A program made the position numbers and the translations under genes. Below are positions 37,216 through 46,582 of a stretch of 64,000 nt of DNA, in pieces. Where the stretch lies: contig JAEPON010000005.1 of NCBI GenBank assembly GCA_017642895.1, positions 248,001 to 312,000 of the forward strand, written 5' to 3'. Origin of the DNA: Roseitalea sp. (GTDB lineage Bacteria; Pseudomonadota; Alphaproteobacteria; Rhizobiales; Rhizobiaceae). The notes under the pieces were generated by a model. It ran no database searches. It was given only the letters and a program-made list of their open reading frames with translations, and had not been told where the DNA came from. How positions within the stretch are numbered: the stretch's first letter is position 1; each line of letters starts with the position of its first letter.

Positions 37216-37247
37216 AGCGCCGCGACGCCGCCGGCGGCGCTTTTTTT
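37216..37247 (+). terminator. terminator directly upstream of pheS
   Basis: AGCGCCGC/GCGGCGCT, an 8-bp stem with a 10-nt loop and seven T residues. It ends 12 nt before the pheS start, and so would end transcription from the small gene at 36878 or act as an attenuator for pheS. Confidence 0.78.
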
Positions 37248-37259
37248 GCAGGACTTGTC

Positions 37260-38345
37260 ATGTCTGAACTTGATCAGCTTGAACAGACGCTGATGGCCGA
37301 TATCGCATCGGCGGCCGACGAGGATGCCATCGAGCAGGTGCGCATTTCAGCGATCGGCAAGAAGGGCGCGGTCTCCGAGCGCATGAAGACGCTTGGCAAG
37401 ATGAGTGCCGAGGAACGGCAGATCATGGGCCCGGCGCTGAACGGGCTCAAGGTGCGCGTGACCGACGCGATCACAGCGCGCAAGGCCGCGTTGCGCGATG
37501 CGGCCATCGAGGCGCGGTTGGCGACCGAGACGGTGGACATCACGCTGCCCGTGCGTCCTTCTCCCGCCGAGACCGGGCGCATTCACCCGATCAGCCAGGT
37601 GATCGACGAAATCACCGCGATCTGCGCGGATATGGGTTTCGCGGTTGCCGAAGGGCCCGACATCGAGACGGACTATTACAACTTCACCGCGCTGAATTTT
37701 CCGGAAGATCATCCCGCGCGGGAGATGCACGACACCTTCTTCTTGTCGCCGAGCGCGACGAACGAACGCAAGGTGCTGCGCACGCACACCTCGCCCGTGC
37801 AGATCCGCACGATGGAAACGCAGGAACCGCCGATCCGCATCGTCATTCCTGGCAAGACCTACCGGCACGATTCGGACGCGACCCACACGCCGATGTTCCA
37901 TCAGCTCGAGGGTCTGGTCGTCGACAAGGTGACGACGGTCGCCCATCTGAAATGGACACTCGAGGAGTTCTGCAAGGCGTTCTTCGAAGTGCCCGATGTC
38001 GCCATGCGGTTCCGGCCGTCCTACTTCCCCTTCACCGAGCCGAGCCTTGAGGTGGACATTCAGTGCGACCGCTCGAAGCCGGGCGAAGTCCGCTTCGGCG
38101 AAGGCAGCGACTGGATGGAGATTTTGGGTTGCGGCATGGTGCATCCCAACGTGCTGCGCGCCGGCGGGCTCGATCCGGACGTCTATCAGGGCTTTGCGTG
38201 GGGGATCGGCATCGATCGTCTCGCCATGCTGAAGTATGGCATGCCGGATCTGCGGGCCTTCTTCGACGCCGATGTGCGCTGGCTGGGCCACTACGGCTTC
38301 CGGCCGCTCGACATGCCGACCCTGTTCGGAGGATTGAGCCGGTAA
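37260..38345 (+). CDS. pheS: phenylalanine-tRNA ligase alpha subunit
   Basis: 361 residues. An N-terminal coiled-coil tRNA-binding arm (residues about 1-90) precedes the class II catalytic core: motif 2 appears around [22 protein letters not shown] and motif 3 around [18 protein letters not shown], each quoted here in part. It forms the alpha2-beta2 enzyme with PheT. AGGAC precedes the ATG. Two small genes separate it from pheT. Confidence 0.97.
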   Translation: MSELDQLEQTLMADIASAADEDAIEQVRISAIGKKGAVSERMKTLGKMSAEERQIMGPALNGLKVRVTDAITARKAALRDAAIEARLATETVDITLPVRPSPAETGRIHPISQVIDEITAICADMGFAVAEGPDIETDYYNFTALNFPEDHPAREMHDTFFLSPSATNERKVLRTHTSPVQIRTMETQEPPIRIVIPGKTYRHDSDATHTPMFHQLEGLVVDKVTTVAHLKWTLEEFCKAFFEVPDVAMRFRPSYFPFTEPSLEVDIQCDRSKPGEVRFGEGSDWMEILGCGMVHPNVLRAGGLDPDVYQGFAWGIGIDRLAMLKYGMPDLRAFFDADVRWLGHYGFRPLDMPTLFGGLSR

Positions 38346-38346
38346 G

Positions 38347-38595
38347 ATGCCGACGGTTCTGCGCAAGTACGGTATCCGCTTTCACTTCTACGGTTCAGAC
38401 ATGGATGAGCCGCCGCATGTCCACGCGACGGGACATGGCGGCAAGGCCAAGGTCTGGTTGGAGCCGATGCGATTTGCCGATCATGCAGGGTTCAAGGCGA
38501 CCGATTTGAAACGTATTCTCGAAGTGGTCAACGATCACAATCATGAGATTTTGGAGGCTTGGCATGAGTTCTTCCGACACGTACACCGAAAGTAA
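38347..38595 (+). CDS. DUF4160 protein, toxin-like partner
   Basis: 82 residues. It begins MPTVLRKYGIRFHFYGSD and carries EPPHVHATGHGGKAKVW, the DUF4160 signature with conserved His residues. It starts one nt after the pheS stop. DUF4160 genes usually occur next to DUF2442 genes, and such pairs have been proposed as toxin-antitoxin-like modules, though a mechanism is not established to my knowledge. The next gene is the DUF2442 partner, overlapping by 32 nt. The location inside a pheST operon is unusual. Confidence 0.85.
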   Translation: MPTVLRKYGIRFHFYGSDMDEPPHVHATGHGGKAKVWLEPMRFADHAGFKATDLKRILEVVNDHNHEILEAWHEFFRHVHRK

Positions 38596-38839
38596 CCGCC
38601 CCGTGCAAGCGTGGTGCGACCCGGATCGACTGCATGTGCTGCTTGCCGACGGCCGCGAACTGACAACGCCCCTATGGTGGTATCCCCGCCTTGCGAATGC
38701 CACGCAGGCCCAACGCAACAACATCGAGCTCATGCTTGATGGCGTTCATTGGCCTGACGTGGACGAGGACCTTTCCGTGCGCGGCATGCTCCGAGGCTGG
38801 AAGTATCCCGACGCCAAAGCACCGGCCGACGCCGCCTGA
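38564..38839 (+). CDS. DUF2442 protein, partner of DUF4160
   Basis: 91 residues. The core VLLADGRELTTPLWWYPRL followed by IHWPDVDEDLSVRGML-like text is the DUF2442 pattern, quoted here in approximation. The ATG at 38564 has TTGGAGG upstream inside the DUF4160 gene. It ends 24 nt before pheT, so transcription must pass through this pair to reach pheT unless pheT has its own promoter. Confidence 0.85.
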   Translation: MSSSDTYTESNRPVQAWCDPDRLHVLLADGRELTTPLWWYPRLANATQAQRNNIELMLDGVHWPDVDEDLSVRGMLRGWKYPDAKAPADAA

Positions 38840-38863
38840 TCACATCACCGAAAGACCGTCATC

Positions 38864-41269
38864 ATGAAATTCACCCTGTCCTGGCTGAAGGACCATCTCG
38901 ACACGGATGCGACGCTCGCCGAGATCACCGAGGCGCTGACCATGATCGGCCTGGAGGTCGAGGCGGTCGATGACAAGGCGCAGTTCGCGCCGTTCACCAT
39001 TGCGCGCGTGCTGACGGCGGAAAAGCATCCCGATGCCGACAAGCTGCAGGTGCTGACGGTCGATGCCGGCGATGACAAGCCAGTGCAGGTGGTGTGCGGG
39101 GCGCCCAATGCGCGGGCCGGTCTCGTCGGCGCGTTCGCCGCGCCGGGCACCTATGTGCCGGGCATCGATCTGGAACTGTCGGTGGGCAAGATCCGCGGCG
39201 TGGAAAGCCACGGCATGATGTGCTCGGAGCGCGAATTGGAGATGTCGGACGAGCATTCCGGCATCATCGACCTGCCCGAGGACGCGCCGGTCGGCACGCC
39301 GTTCGCCGCCTATGCGGGGCTCGACGATCCGGTGATCGAGATCGGGCTGACGCCGAACCGGCCCGACTGCACCGGCGTTCACGGCATTGCGCGCGATCTG
39401 GCAGCGGCGGGGCTCGGCACGCTCAAGCCGCTCGAGACCGCACCGGTGAACGGTGACGGCGCGTGCCCGGTCAATGTGCGCATCGAGGCGCCGGACCTGT
39501 GCCCGGGCTTTGCCCTGCGGCTTGTGCGCGGCGTGAAAAACGGACCATCGCCGCAATGGATGCAGCAACGGCTGATCGCCATCGGCCTGAGGCCAATCAA
39601 TGCGCTGGTCGACATCACCAACTATGTCACCTTTGGCTGGGGCCGGCCGCTGCACGTCTTCGATGCCGCCAAGGTGGCCGGCGATCTGGTCGTGCGCCGC
39701 GCCAGTGACGGCGAGACGATCACGGGCCTCGATGGCAAATCCTACACGCTGACCGGCGAGATGTGCACGATCGCCGATGACAATGGCCCGGAATCGATCG
39801 CCGGCATCATGGGCGGCGAAGCCTCCGGCTGCGACGAGACCACGACCGATGTGCTGATCGAATCGGCGCTGTGGAACCCGCGCAACGTGGCGCGCACCGG
39901 CCGCGATCTGGGCATTATCACCGACGCACGCTACCGGTTCGAACGCGGCGCCGATCCCGAATTCATGGTGCCGGGGCTGGAGCTGGCCACACGCATGGTG
40001 CTGGAGCTGTGCGGCGGCGCGCCGACTGAAACGCGCGTGACCGGCTATGCCGGCCATGAACCGAAACAGGTCGATTTCCCCTTCGCCGAGGTCGGGCGGC
40101 TGACGGGCGCCGATGTCGATGCCTCCAGGAGCACCGACATTCTCGAACGGCTCGGCTTTGCCGTGAGCGGATCGGGCGATCGCGCAAAGGTCACCGTGCC
40201 CTCATGGCGGCCGGATGTCGATGGCAAGGCCGATCTGGTCGAGGAAGTGATGCGCATCCACGGTGTCAACAACATCGCGCCGGTGCCGCTTGAAAGCCAC
40301 GGCGCGGTCAATGGCCGCGTGCTAACCGTTCAGCAGGTGCGCACCCGTGCCGCAAAGCGCTCGCTCGCCGCGCGCGGCATGATGGAAGCGGTCACCTGGT
40401 CCTTCATTCCGGCCGACCACGCCGCTGCCTTTGGCGGCGGATCCGACGCGCTTCGGCTCTCCAATCCGATCGCGGCCGACATGAGCGACATGCGTCCCTC
40501 GCTGTTGCCGGGCCTTCTGGCGGCGGCACAGCGCAACGCCAATATCGGCCATGGCGATGTGGCGCTGTTCGAGGTCGCCGGCACGTATGAAAGCGATGCA
40601 CCCGACGGCCAGCGCCGTGTGGCCGGCGGCATCCGGCGCGGCACAGCGACGCTGACAGGCGCGGGCCGCGCCTGGGACGGCAATGCAACGACCGTCGGCG
40701 TGTTCGACGCCAAGGCCGACGCGCTGGCCGCGCTCGAAGCCTGCGGCGCTCCGGTGGACAAGCTGACGGTCGAGCGCGGTGCGCCGAACTGGTATCATCC
40801 GGGCCGCTCCGGCCTGATCAAGCTCGGCCCCAAGAACGTGCTTGGCCATTTCGGCGAACTGCATCCGCGTACGCTGGAAGTGCTCGACGTGAAGGGGCCG
40901 GTCTGCGGTTTTGAGATTTTCATCGACGCCCTGCCCGAAACGAAACGCAAGGCGACACGCACCAAGCCGCGCCTCGACCTGTCGCCATTCCAGGCGGTGA
41001 CGCGCGATTTCGCCTTCGTGGTCGATGCGGATGTGGCGGCTAGCGCCCTGAAGCGCGCGGTCGCCGGCGCCGACAAGCAGCTTGTGACCGGGGTCAACGT
41101 GTTCGACGTGTTCGAGGGCGCGACGCTCGGCGAGGGCAAGAAGTCTGTGGCCATCGAAGTGCAAATCCAGCCGATCGAGCGCACGCTGACCGACGAAGAC
41201 CTCGAAGCGCTGAGCGGCAGGATCGTTGCCAGCGTCGGAAAGGCGACGGGCGGGGTCTTGCGGGGTTAG
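38864..41269 (+). CDS. pheT: phenylalanine-tRNA ligase beta subunit
   Basis: 801 residues, full length. In order: an N-terminal EMAP-type tRNA-binding domain (residues about 40-150), the B3/B4 editing domain, the B5 domain, the inactive class II core and the C-terminal ferredoxin-like anticodon-binding domain. Key text includes [22 protein letters not shown] [11 protein letters not shown] and RFERGADPE. The stop overlaps the convergent DUF2834 gene by 4 nt. Confidence 0.97.
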   Translation: MKFTLSWLKDHLDTDATLAEITEALTMIGLEVEAVDDKAQFAPFTIARVLTAEKHPDADKLQVLTVDAGDDKPVQVVCGAPNARAGLVGAFAAPGTYVPGIDLELSVGKIRGVESHGMMCSERELEMSDEHSGIIDLPEDAPVGTPFAAYAGLDDPVIEIGLTPNRPDCTGVHGIARDLAAAGLGTLKPLETAPVNGDGACPVNVRIEAPDLCPGFALRLVRGVKNGPSPQWMQQRLIAIGLRPINALVDITNYVTFGWGRPLHVFDAAKVAGDLVVRRASDGETITGLDGKSYTLTGEMCTIADDNGPESIAGIMGGEASGCDETTTDVLIESALWNPRNVARTGRDLGIITDARYRFERGADPEFMVPGLELATRMVLELCGGAPTETRVTGYAGHEPKQVDFPFAEVGRLTGADVDASRSTDILERLGFAVSGSGDRAKVTVPSWRPDVDGKADLVEEVMRIHGVNNIAPVPLESHGAVNGRVLTVQQVRTRAAKRSLAARGMMEAVTWSFIPADHAAAFGGGSDALRLSNPIAADMSDMRPSLLPGLLAAAQRNANIGHGDVALFEVAGTYESDAPDGQRRVAGGIRRGTATLTGAGRAWDGNATTVGVFDAKADALAALEACGAPVDKLTVERGAPNWYHPGRSGLIKLGPKNVLGHFGELHPRTLEVLDVKGPVCGFEIFIDALPETKRKATRTKPRLDLSPFQAVTRDFAFVVDADVAASALKRAVAGADKQLVTGVNVFDVFEGATLGEGKKSVAIEVQIQPIERTLTDEDLEALSGRIVASVGKATGGVLRG

Positions 41270-41580
41270 GCCGTTTGCGCTTTGCCCTCGCGCATCCACA
41301 GATAGAGCGGCAGGGCGAGCGACAGTCCGACGAGACAGCCGGACGGCAGTACCCACCACCACCGGTCGAGGCCGTGCTGGCGTGCATCGCGCCAGGACCA
41401 GACCCAAAAGACCGCGATCGAGATGAGTATGTCGGCGGAGAACCCGCCGGCCGCGCCGTTGGCGAACAGGCCGGCCAGGAAACCGGTCAAATCGAGCCCA
41501 TTGGCCGCAAAGAAGCTGCCGAAGAAGGCCCACGGAACCAGCGTGCCGATGACCGCCATGACCAGATAGAAACCGCGCAT
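41266..41580 (-). CDS. DUF2834 membrane protein
   Basis: 104 residues with three membrane segments: one at the N-terminus ([16 protein letters not shown]), one in the middle ([11 protein letters not shown]) and one near the end ([17 protein letters not shown]). This is the DUF2834 pattern, a small integral membrane family of unknown function. It is convergent with pheT, sharing TTAG. A GGAGGAGG-type ribosome-binding site precedes its ATG. Confidence 0.82.
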   Translation of the reverse strand: MRGFYLVMAVIGTLVPWAFFGSFFAANGLDLTGFLAGLFANGAAGGFSADILISIAVFWVWSWRDARQHGLDRWWWVLPSGCLVGLSLALPLYLWMREGKAQTA

Positions 41581-41736
41581 TTCCTCCTCCTTGATCGATC
41601 GCCCGTCGGACTAGAGCAGGTCGCACCGTGCCGGCAATTACCTTGGGGGTCGGGTTCGGCCACAGCGCATGTGCCCGCCCTTGCTCCCCGCCCCGCGCTC
41701 TGACACAAGGCATGACCGCATCGGTCGGAGCCAGCC

Positions 41737-43119
41737 ATGAATCTCATCCTCAACACCGACAGCTACAAATATTCGCACTTTGCGCAATACCCGCCGGAGA
41801 CGGCGTCGATCTCGGCCTATATCGAATCGCGGCGCGGCGGCGACCATGACGTGACGCTGTTCTTCGGCCTGCAAATGTTCCTCAAGGGCTATCTGTCCAA
41901 GCCCGTCACTGTTGCCGATGTCGACGAAGCCGAGGCGATGATCACCGCGCACGGCCTGCCCTTCAACCGTCCGGGCTGGGATCTTCTGATCGAGCGCCAT
42001 GGCGGCCATCTGCCGCTGATGATCGAAGCGCTGCCCGAAGGCTCGGTCGTTCCGGCCGGCACGCCGATGGTTCAGGTGCGCAACACCGATCCCGACTTTT
42101 TCTGGCTGCCGACCTTCATCGAGACCGCGCTTTTGCGCGCGGTCTGGTATCCGTCCACGGTTGCCACCGTCTCATGGCATGTCCGGCAGATGATCGCCGA
42201 GACGCTGGACAAGACCTGTGACGATCCCGGCCCGATCCTGCCGTTCCGCCTGCACGATTTCGGCGCGCGCGGCGCGACGAGCTTTGAGCAGGCCGGCCTG
42301 GGCGGTGTTGCCCATCTGGTCAATTTCCTGGGCACCGACACGGTCGCGGCGCTGGTCTATGCGCGCAAATTCTACGGCGAGGAAATGGCCGGCTTTTCGA
42401 TTCCCGCCGCCGAGCATTCGACGATGACCTCGTGGGGGGAAGAGCGCGAGGCGGCCGCCTATGAAAACATGGTCGAGCAGTTCGGGGGGGACGGCAAGCT
42501 CGTCGCCGTGGTCTCCGACAGCTACGACCTGTTCCGCGCCGTGCGCAACATCTGGGGCGGCGAGCTGAAGGAAAAGGTCGAAAAGATGGGCGGCACGCTG
42601 GTGGTGCGGCCCGATTCGGGCGATGCGACCCGCGTTCCCATCGACACGATCGAAATGCTCGGCGACATTTTTGGCTATTCAGTCAATCAGAAGGGCTACA
42701 AGGTGCTGGCCGATTGCGTCCGCGTCATCCAGGGCGACGGCATCACCCCGCGCACCATCCGCGTGCTGCTCGAGGCGATGACCGAGCGCGGATGGTCGGC
42801 CGAGAACCTTGCCTTCGGCATGGGCGCGGGGCTCTTGCAGAAGGTCAATCGCGACACGCTGCGCTTCGCGATGAAGGCCAATGCGCGCCAGGACAAGGAC
42901 GGCGCCTGGCACGGCATCGCCAAGGACCCCAAGACCGATCCCGGAAAGGCCTCCAAGCGCTACCGCCAGGCGGTTGTCATGGAGAATGGCACGCCCGTTG
43001 CCGTGCCGCTCAAGGACATTGGCGACCGGCAGAACCTGATGCAGCCGGTCTGGGAAAATGGCGACCCCAAGCGCGACTGGACGTTCGCCGAGATCCGCGA
43101 ACGGGCCAATCCGACATAG
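41737..43119 (+). CDS. nadV: nicotinamide phosphoribosyltransferase (NAMPT/NadV type)
   Basis: 460 residues. It closely follows vertebrate NAMPT: DSYKYSHFAQYP at the N-terminus, HDFGARGATSFEQAG, PAAEHSTMTSWG, VVSDSYDLF, VVRPDSGD and GMGAGLLQKVNRD. NAMPT converts nicotinamide plus PRPP to NMN, a deamidation-independent route to NAD. It is often annotated as nicotinate phosphoribosyltransferase, but the sequence is of the NAMPT branch. No nadM or NAD-related neighbour is present; an oxidoreductase follows after 20 nt. Confidence 0.9.
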   Translation: MNLILNTDSYKYSHFAQYPPETASISAYIESRRGGDHDVTLFFGLQMFLKGYLSKPVTVADVDEAEAMITAHGLPFNRPGWDLLIERHGGHLPLMIEALPEGSVVPAGTPMVQVRNTDPDFFWLPTFIETALLRAVWYPSTVATVSWHVRQMIAETLDKTCDDPGPILPFRLHDFGARGATSFEQAGLGGVAHLVNFLGTDTVAALVYARKFYGEEMAGFSIPAAEHSTMTSWGEEREAAAYENMVEQFGGDGKLVAVVSDSYDLFRAVRNIWGGELKEKVEKMGGTLVVRPDSGDATRVPIDTIEMLGDIFGYSVNQKGYKVLADCVRVIQGDGITPRTIRVLLEAMTERGWSAENLAFGMGAGLLQKVNRDTLRFAMKANARQDKDGAWHGIAKDPKTDPGKASKRYRQAVVMENGTPVAVPLKDIGDRQNLMQPVWENGDPKRDWTFAEIRERANPT

Positions 43120-43139
43120 GACCAGGGAGGAGAGCCGTC

Positions 43140-44126
43140 ATGCTGCGCTGGGGAATCTTGTCGACCGCGAAGATCGCAAAGGAGCAGGTCGTTCCGGCGA
43201 TCATGCAGAGCGAAACGGGCATCGTGGCCGCTGTCGCCAGCCGCCAGTCCGGCACTGCGGCCGGTTTTGCGCACCGCTTTGGCATCGACCATGCGTTCGA
43301 CAGCTACGAGGCCATGCTGGATAGCGATGCGATCGACGCCGTCTATATTCCGACCGTCACATCGACCCATGTGAAATGGGCCATCAAGGCGGCGCAAGCC
43401 GGCAAACATGTGCTTGTCGAAAAACCGCTGGCGCTCAATGCCGAGGACATCGATCCGGTGATCGCGGCACGCGATGCCGCCGGCGTTACCGTCTCCGAGG
43501 CATTCATGGTCACCTATCATCCGCAATGGCGGAAGGTGCGCGACCTCATCGCCGACGGCGCGATCGGAACGCTGCGGATGATCCAGGGCGCGTTCTGCTA
43601 TTTCAATCGCGACGAAAACAACATGCGCAATATCGCCGATCTGGGCGGCGGCGCGCTGCCCGATATCGGCGTCTATCCGACCGTGGCGACGCGCTTTGTC
43701 ACCGGTCAGGAGCCGCGCGACGTGATGGCGACGATCGATTTCGATGCCGAGTTCGGCACCGACATGTTCGCCAATGTGACCATGCGGTTCGACGGGTTCG
43801 ATCTCAGTTTCTATGTCGGCACGCAACTCGCCCAGCGCCAGACGATGGTGTTTCACGGCGACACGGGCTTCATCGAGGTCCAGACGCCGTTCAATGCCGG
43901 GCTCTACGATTCCGACCGCGTGACGCTGCACGATACCGACCACCGCGCGGCGCAGACCTTCGCTTTTCCCGGTGTCAACCAGTACGAGCTACAGGTGGAC
44001 ACTTTTGCCCGCCATGTGGCGGGGTCGGGCGAATCGTTGTTCACGCTTGAGAGCTCCCGTGCCAACCAGCGCGCCATCGACGCGATCCACCGGGCGGCGG
44101 AAAGCGGCAAACGCACGGTAGTTTGA
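43140..44126 (+). CDS. Gfo/Idh/MocA-family oxidoreductase
   Basis: 328 residues. An N-terminal Rossmann domain (WGILSTAKIAKEQVVPAI) and the conserved EKPLALNAEDI motif, with its catalytic Lys, are followed by the C-terminal GFO/IDH/MOCA fold. It resembles the dimeric dihydrodiol/xylose dehydrogenase-like group, but the substrate is unknown. GGGAGGAG precedes the ATG. It lies 20 nt after nadV and probably shares its transcript. Confidence 0.9.
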   Translation: MLRWGILSTAKIAKEQVVPAIMQSETGIVAAVASRQSGTAAGFAHRFGIDHAFDSYEAMLDSDAIDAVYIPTVTSTHVKWAIKAAQAGKHVLVEKPLALNAEDIDPVIAARDAAGVTVSEAFMVTYHPQWRKVRDLIADGAIGTLRMIQGAFCYFNRDENNMRNIADLGGGALPDIGVYPTVATRFVTGQEPRDVMATIDFDAEFGTDMFANVTMRFDGFDLSFYVGTQLAQRQTMVFHGDTGFIEVQTPFNAGLYDSDRVTLHDTDHRAAQTFAFPGVNQYELQVDTFARHVAGSGESLFTLESSRANQRAIDAIHRAAESGKRTVV

Positions 44127-44183
44127 GCTGGCGGCGCCCGCCCGGCAGCCCCGTTCGCACGGCGAATCGGATAGGCTGGGCCG

Positions 44184-44810
44184 ATGCAGCATCTCATTTA
44201 CGCCGGCCGGCCAGCCGCCGAACAACGCGAGGCCTTCCTCCGGATCATCGGCAACGATCCGGTGGTCTCACGGGTCCTGGAAGCTGTGGCCGGCCTTGAC
44301 CTGCCCGACTGGTGGCTGGTTTCCGGTGCCCTTTACAACACAGTATGGAACGCGCTTACCGGCCGTCCGCCTGGATATGGCATCAGGGATGCCGATCTTT
44401 TCTACTTCGACGACACGGACCTTTCCTATGCGGCCGAGAACCGCGTGATCGCGGCAGCCACGCCATTCACCCGGCATTTGCCGGTGCCGGTCGAAATCCG
44501 CAACCAGGCGCGGGTTCATCTGTGGTTCGAAGACAAGTTCGGCGTGCCCTACCCGCCGCTGCGCTCCGGGTGCGAAGGCATTGCGCGGTTTACAAGCCGC
44601 GCCCATGCCGTCGGTGTCCGGCTGCAAAAGGACGGGTCACTCCGGCTTCATGCCCCGTTCGGTCTGGAGGACATTTTTGCGTTCCGCGTGACCCCCAACA
44701 CCGTGCTCGACAATCGGCGCACGCACATGGCCAAAGCCGAGCGCGCGAAATCATGCTGGCCGGAACTCGAGATCGTTCCATGGCCGGAGAGCCAGGTTAT
44801 GGACGGCTGA
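44184..44810 (+). CDS. nucleotidyltransferase-family protein (COG3575-like)
   Basis: 208 residues. The N-terminal WWLVSGALYNTVWNALTG and GIRDADLFYFDDTDLS show the Gly-rich loop and paired acidic residues of a nucleotidyltransferase fold. The late VTPNTVLDNRRTHMAKAERAK is typical of the uncharacterised COG3575 family. Substrate unknown. It is convergent with the HtpX-like gene, with adjoining ends. Confidence 0.82.
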   Translation: MQHLIYAGRPAAEQREAFLRIIGNDPVVSRVLEAVAGLDLPDWWLVSGALYNTVWNALTGRPPGYGIRDADLFYFDDTDLSYAAENRVIAAATPFTRHLPVPVEIRNQARVHLWFEDKFGVPYPPLRSGCEGIARFTSRAHAVGVRLQKDGSLRLHAPFGLEDIFAFRVTPNTVLDNRRTHMAKAERAKSCWPELEIVPWPESQVMDG

Positions 44811-45929
44811 TCACCACCAGACGCCGCCGCGGCCGATGCGGATGCGCGGGCCATGATCGACGGGCGGATGCAGCGGATCGGCACAACCCGGACCATCGGC
44901 GTCCGCGTCATCGATCACCGGCGCGACGGGCGGGCGGGTCTCGGCAAAGGCCAGCCAGTCGCGCATCCGGCCCTCATCGCGCCGCGGAATTTTCGGGACC
45001 GATGAAACCATCCGGCGCGGTCGCTCGCCGCGCAGCACGGAATCGCTCCGCGGCGGCGTGCGCACCAAGGTCAGTTTGAGGGCCTGCAGCCGCTCGACGC
45101 GTTCAGCGGTGGGCGGATGCGACCGCAGCATGGACGGCTCGGCCATGCGGCCGGCCGGCAGAAGCATTGCCTCCAGCCGGCGTCGATGCGCGCTCTCAAG
45201 TCTAACAAGCGCCGAGGAGAGCCCGTCCGGATCGCCGGTCAACATGGCCGCGCCATAGTCCGCGTCGAATTCGCGGGTGCGCGACAGGGCCAGTTGCAAA
45301 AGGCTGCCAACGGTGGGCGCGGCGATCATCGCCAGAACACCCAGCCACGGAACGGTGGGGAAAAAGCCTGACAGGTTGAACAGGACGGCGATGATACCGA
45401 TCGTCGACAATGTCGATGTCAGCCGCGAGACGACATCGGCCAGGCTCATCACCTTGATGTCCTCGTTGCGGATGTGGGTGATCTCGTGGGCCAGCACGCC
45501 GGCCAGTTCGCGCGCGGTCAGGCTGCGCACCAGCGTATCGGTCACCGCGATCGCCGATGCGTCGCGGCGGCCGACGGCGAATGCGTTCATCAACGGCGAA
45601 GGCACGATATGGAGTTCGGGCGGGCGGGCCAGTCCGGCGCGGCGCGAAAGCTCAGAGATGATCGCGTGCCCGGCCGGGAACCGGTCCGGCCCGACAGGCT
45701 TTGCCTTGTACATGCGCAAGACGACCGCGGGGGAAACCCGTCGGGCGGCAAAAAGGCTGACGCCGCCAAAGACGAGAGCATAGACCATGCCGACACCGCC
45801 GGCGATGGCCCAGGCCGTCACCGCCAGAAGGGCAAGCGAACCGGCGACCAGCACGAAGGTGTGCAGCCGGTTGGCGAAACGGTGACGCCGGTGGATGGCA
45901 TGGGTCTGCTCGAAAAAGGCGAAGGCCAT
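44811..45929 (-). CDS. HtpX-like M48 membrane metalloprotease
   Basis: 372 residues. Two membrane segments near residues 25-65 are followed by the catalytic zinc motif HEITHIRNEDIKV, two further hydrophobic stretches and the third zinc ligand in SRTREFDADYGA. It is longer than standard HtpX (about 290-325) by a Pro/Asp-rich C-terminal tail of about 70 residues, ending IRIGRGGVWW. HtpX-type proteases take part in membrane-protein quality control. Confidence 0.88.
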   Translation of the reverse strand: MAFAFFEQTHAIHRRHRFANRLHTFVLVAGSLALLAVTAWAIAGGVGMVYALVFGGVSLFAARRVSPAVVLRMYKAKPVGPDRFPAGHAIISELSRRAGLARPPELHIVPSPLMNAFAVGRRDASAIAVTDTLVRSLTARELAGVLAHEITHIRNEDIKVMSLADVVSRLTSTLSTIGIIAVLFNLSGFFPTVPWLGVLAMIAAPTVGSLLQLALSRTREFDADYGAAMLTGDPDGLSSALVRLESAHRRRLEAMLLPAGRMAEPSMLRSHPPTAERVERLQALKLTLVRTPPRSDSVLRGERPRRMVSSVPKIPRRDEGRMRDWLAFAETRPPVAPVIDDADADGPGCADPLHPPVDHGPRIRIGRGGVWW

Positions 45930-45985
45930 GGCCCTGATATGGGCGCTGCGACCGCCGGTTTGGAGTCCCCATGCCTCGGCCGGGG

Positions 45986-46450
45986 TCAGTCCTTCCTGCC
46001 GAACACGAAGCGCGAATAGCCGACATAGGAAAAGACGGTCACGCAGGCGACGGCGACAAAGGTCGCCATTTCGGGCAGGAACCAGTCGGGCGTCGCCAGA
46101 AGAACCGCAGAATAGATCAGATAGTTGAGCACCGCGCCGATGACGGCAACGGTGACATAGCGCGCGGCCTCATTGCCCATCGTCCTGCCGCTGGCCCCGA
46201 AGGTGAAGGTGCGGTTGATCAGCCAGGTGGTCAACATCGCCGCACCGATCGCCGGAATGCGCGCGGCGAACGGGCTGAGGCCGGCCAGTTCGATCAGTCC
46301 GCGCAGAACCGCCAGATCGACAACAAAGCCTGTGCCGCCGGCCACCGCGAAACTGACCAGCCGGCCAAAGCGGGTTCTGGCGGGCCTGACGGCCGAACCG
46401 CGGCCGGGCGTATCGGCATGTTCACCGGACTGTTCCATGGAACCCTTCAT
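45986..46450 (-). CDS. GtrA-family membrane protein
   Basis: 154 residues with four membrane segments starting at FGRLVSFAVAGGTGFVVDL, the GtrA signature. The end is FVFGRKD. GtrA proteins are thought to flip or assist bactoprenol-linked sugars for glycosylation of surface polysaccharides. No glycosyltransferase is adjacent. The ATG at 46438 (M5) is also possible. Confidence 0.87.
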   Translation of the reverse strand: MKGSMEQSGEHADTPGRGSAVRPARTRFGRLVSFAVAGGTGFVVDLAVLRGLIELAGLSPFAARIPAIGAAMLTTWLINRTFTFGASGRTMGNEAARYVTVAVIGAVLNYLIYSAVLLATPDWFLPEMATFVAVACVTVFSYVGYSRFVFGRKD

Positions 46451-46582
46451 AGCGCGACGGAGTAAACCAATCCTGCCATCGCGGGCTGGCGCCGCCCATG
46501 GGTGGGCCCGGTTGGAGCGCCGTGCAAATCACGATAGACTCGTCGCCATCTGCGGTCCGAACAAGGCGACGGAGAGGCGGCG

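Noticed and set aside
37163..37259. Phe-codon leader peptide attenuator before pheS
   Set aside because: There is a terminator hairpin, but no short frame with a run of Phe codons precedes it.
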